Assembly: GCF_011947285.1 (NCBI RefSeq)
Contig: NZ_JAAOZT010000010.1
Location: forward strand, 1-64,000
Direction of reading: 5' to 3'
Origin: Glaciimonas immobilis
Lineage (GTDB): Bacteria; Pseudomonadota; Gammaproteobacteria; Burkholderiales; Burkholderiaceae_D
DNA length: 64,000 bases
Shown here: positions 62,640 to 64,000 of the stretch, piece by piece
Layout: every line of letters starts with the position of its first letter
Numbering within the stretch: the stretch's first letter is position 1
Notes under the pieces: generated by a model
Databases searched by the model: none
What the model was told of the DNA's origin: nothing
What the model saw: only the letters and a program-made list of their open reading frames with translations
Made by a program: the position numbers and the translations under genes

Positions 62640-62747
62640 GTTAAGAAACCATAGCGAGGTGTTTTACTAGGGTGCCCCATGAGAGAAGGTATCAAGAATG
62701 TAGGGTGCCATAATCTTTTACAGGCTTTCCTTCACTCCTCCCACCGA

Positions 62748-64000
62748 TTACACTTTAAAAGCAGCCAGTTTCTTCGGTACTGCAATATTCTTCAACGTCA
62801 CATACTGCGGCAAACCGTCTACATACTTTGGATAGTCTTCGCCCTGAATTAACGGTAACAGATAGCGTCTACACTTTTCCGTAATTCCAAACCCATCACG
62901 GCTGATGAAGTCTTTCGGCATAAACTTCTCCACATTTGCCACGTCCTTCAGATCGGCGACACCAATCCGGTATTTGTAAGGCACATCTGACAAGCGCTGA
63001 ATGGTCGGCATCACAGCATTGCTGCCTTTGAGCGCCAGTTCTACTGCGGCCCGACCTAATTGATAAGCTTGCTTTACATCGGTTTTAGAGGCGATGTGGC
63101 GGGCTGAGCGTTGCAGGTAATCCGATACCGCCCAGTGGAATTTATAGCCGAGCGCCTCCTTAATGATATTCGCAACGACTGGCGCTGCGCCGCCCAACTG
63201 CGCATGACCGAACGCATCCGTGGTGCCTTGCTCGGCCAAAAATTTGCCATCCGGATAATGACAGCCTTCCGAGACGACGACGGTGCAATAGCCGAACTTC
63301 ATGACGTTGGCATCGACTTTTGCCAGAAATTTCTTTTGATCGAATACGACTTCGGGAAATAAAATAACGACGGGGATATCATGATCAACCAACAACCCGC
63401 CCGCCGCGGCGATCCAGCCGGCATGACGTCCCATTACTTCAAGCACGAATATTTTGGTAGAGGTTTTTGCCATCGACTTCACATCAAAGGATGCTTCTAG
63501 CGTCGACACCGCCACGTACTTGGCGACCGAGCCAAAGCCCGGACAGCAGTCGGTAATCGGCAAATCGTTATCGATGGTCTTTGGCACGTGGATGGCTTGT
63601 AGCGGATAGCTTAACGACTCGGACAATTGCGATATCTTGAAGCAGGTATCAGCCGAATCGCCGCCCCCGTTATAGAAAAAATAACCAATATTGTGCGCCT
63701 TGAAAATAGCGATCAGGCGCTCGTATTCGCGCTTATTGGCTTCCAGACTTTTTAGTTTGTAGCGGCATGATCCAAAAGCACCGGAAGGCGTATATCGCAG
63801 TGCCGCGATGTCGGCGTCGGATTCTTTGCCGGTATCGATCAAATCTTCGGTGAGTGCGCCAATAATCCCGTTACGACCCGCGTAGACTTTACCGATGATG
63901 TCTTTATGCTTGCGCGCGGTCTCGATCAGGCCGCAGGCGGACGCATTGATCACGGCAGTGACGCCGCCCGATTGTGCGTAAAAAGCGTTCTTTTTAGCCA
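62748..64000 (-). CDS. pfp: PPi-dependent 6-phosphofructokinase (partial, start codon cut by window end)
   Basis: About 416 residues, nearly complete. The frame reads to the window edge, where T and G of the start ATG are the last two bases and A lies just outside; the N-terminus is A-K-K-N-A-F-Y-A-Q-S-G-G-V-T-A-V-I-N. P-K-T-I-D-N-D-L (about 140) is the mark of PPi-type enzymes (ATP-type have P-G-T-I-D-N-D), while the phosphate-donor loop reads N-G-G-G-D-S-A. M-G-R-H-A-G-W-I-A-A binds the sugar phosphate. It makes fructose 1,6-bisphosphate from fructose 6-phosphate using pyrophosphate, and runs in reverse. Confidence 0.9.
   Translation of the reverse strand, partial: AKKNAFYAQSGGVTAVINASACGLIETARKHKDIIGKVYAGRNGIIGALTEDLIDTGKESDADIAALRYTPSGAFGSCRYKLKSLEANKREYERLIAIFKAHNIGYFFYNGGGDSADTCFKISQLSESLSYPLQAIHVPKTIDNDLPITDCCPGFGSVAKYVAVSTLEASFDVKSMAKTSTKIFVLEVMGRHAGWIAAAGGLLVDHDIPVVILFPEVVFDQKKFLAKVDANVMKFGYCTVVVSEGCHYPDGKFLAEQGTTDAFGHAQLGGAAPVVANIIKEALGYKFHWAVSDYLQRSARHIASKTDVKQAYQLGRAAVELALKGSNAVMPTIQRLSDVPYKYRIGVADLKDVANVEKFMPKDFISRDGFGITEKCRRYLLPLIQGEDYPKYVDGLPQYVTLKNIAVPKKLAAFKV

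Overview
The window looks like chromosomal DNA of a betaproteobacterium of the Burkholderiales, probably Oxalobacteraceae (Collimonas/Glaciimonas/Herminiimonas-like). This is inferred from the gene content: a divergent argO/argP pair, EttA, a PXPV-repeat exported protein, Tsx-like and OprB porins, and a convergent rpfF/rpfR pair as in Burkholderia. No rRNA, tRNA, CRISPR array, prophage or complete insertion sequence was seen. It is mostly core and metabolic sequence, with several decayed genes and small dispersed repeats.

Layout. 1-1350: a poly-Gln protein tail, a duplicated noncoding repeat of about 335 bp and an XRE regulator remnant. 1.5-8.7 kb: a small conserved protein, a YbaK deacylase with a metallo-beta-lactamase-fold hydrolase, an AGCS alanine/sodium symporter, a VOC protein, an MntA/HepT toxin-antitoxin pair whose toxin gene carries a nonsense codon, a nitronate-monooxygenase-like enzyme and a META lipoprotein. 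9-20.6 kb: an MFS transporter, hisC, an MscS channel, a TonB-receptor scrap, ansB-argO divergent from argP, ettA, rarD and a Bcr/CflA pump. 21-24.5 kb: an MHYT-GGDEF-EAL protein and an M20 peptidase. 24.7-36.4 kb: a molybdenum hydroxylase pair, a GntR regulator and a nucleoside-type BMP ABC transporter with a Tsx-like porin and an aldose epimerase. 36.5-41.3 kb: small envelope proteins, a tartrate/D-malate dehydrogenase and an OprB porin.

The most distinctive locus is 41.4-47.5 kb: a GntR/FCD regulator, a DUF1537 kinase, a RuBisCO-like protein, a D-apionate oxidoisomerase-like protein and an MFS carrier. Together they fit a compact catabolic operon for D-apionate, the acid of the plant branched sugar apiose. 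Matching TGGTAT/ATACCA boxes lie in front of both the regulator and the MFS gene.

47.7-58.2 kb holds a membrane glycosyltransferase, a fused relic of gluconate 2-dehydrogenase facing a MarR gene across twin TTTG(T/C)AT(A/G)CAAA palindromes, msrA, a PhnB-like protein, an RhlE-type helicase, a polysaccharide deacetylase, ggt and a solitary barstar. 59.1-62.2 kb carries rpfF and rpfR, which would make and sense a BDSF-type cis-2-unsaturated fatty-acid signal coupled to c-di-GMP. The right edge has an RHS-repeat scrap and a PPi-type phosphofructokinase whose start codon is cut by the window end.

A family of 100-120 bp elements with 13-bp terminal inverted repeats occurs three times (10.2, 28.7 and 44.9 kb). 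Each copy sits tight against a gene end or inside an operon gap, and one lies within the apionate operon. Start sites were chosen from visible Shine-Dalgarno sequences or family N-termini, as stated in each entry.
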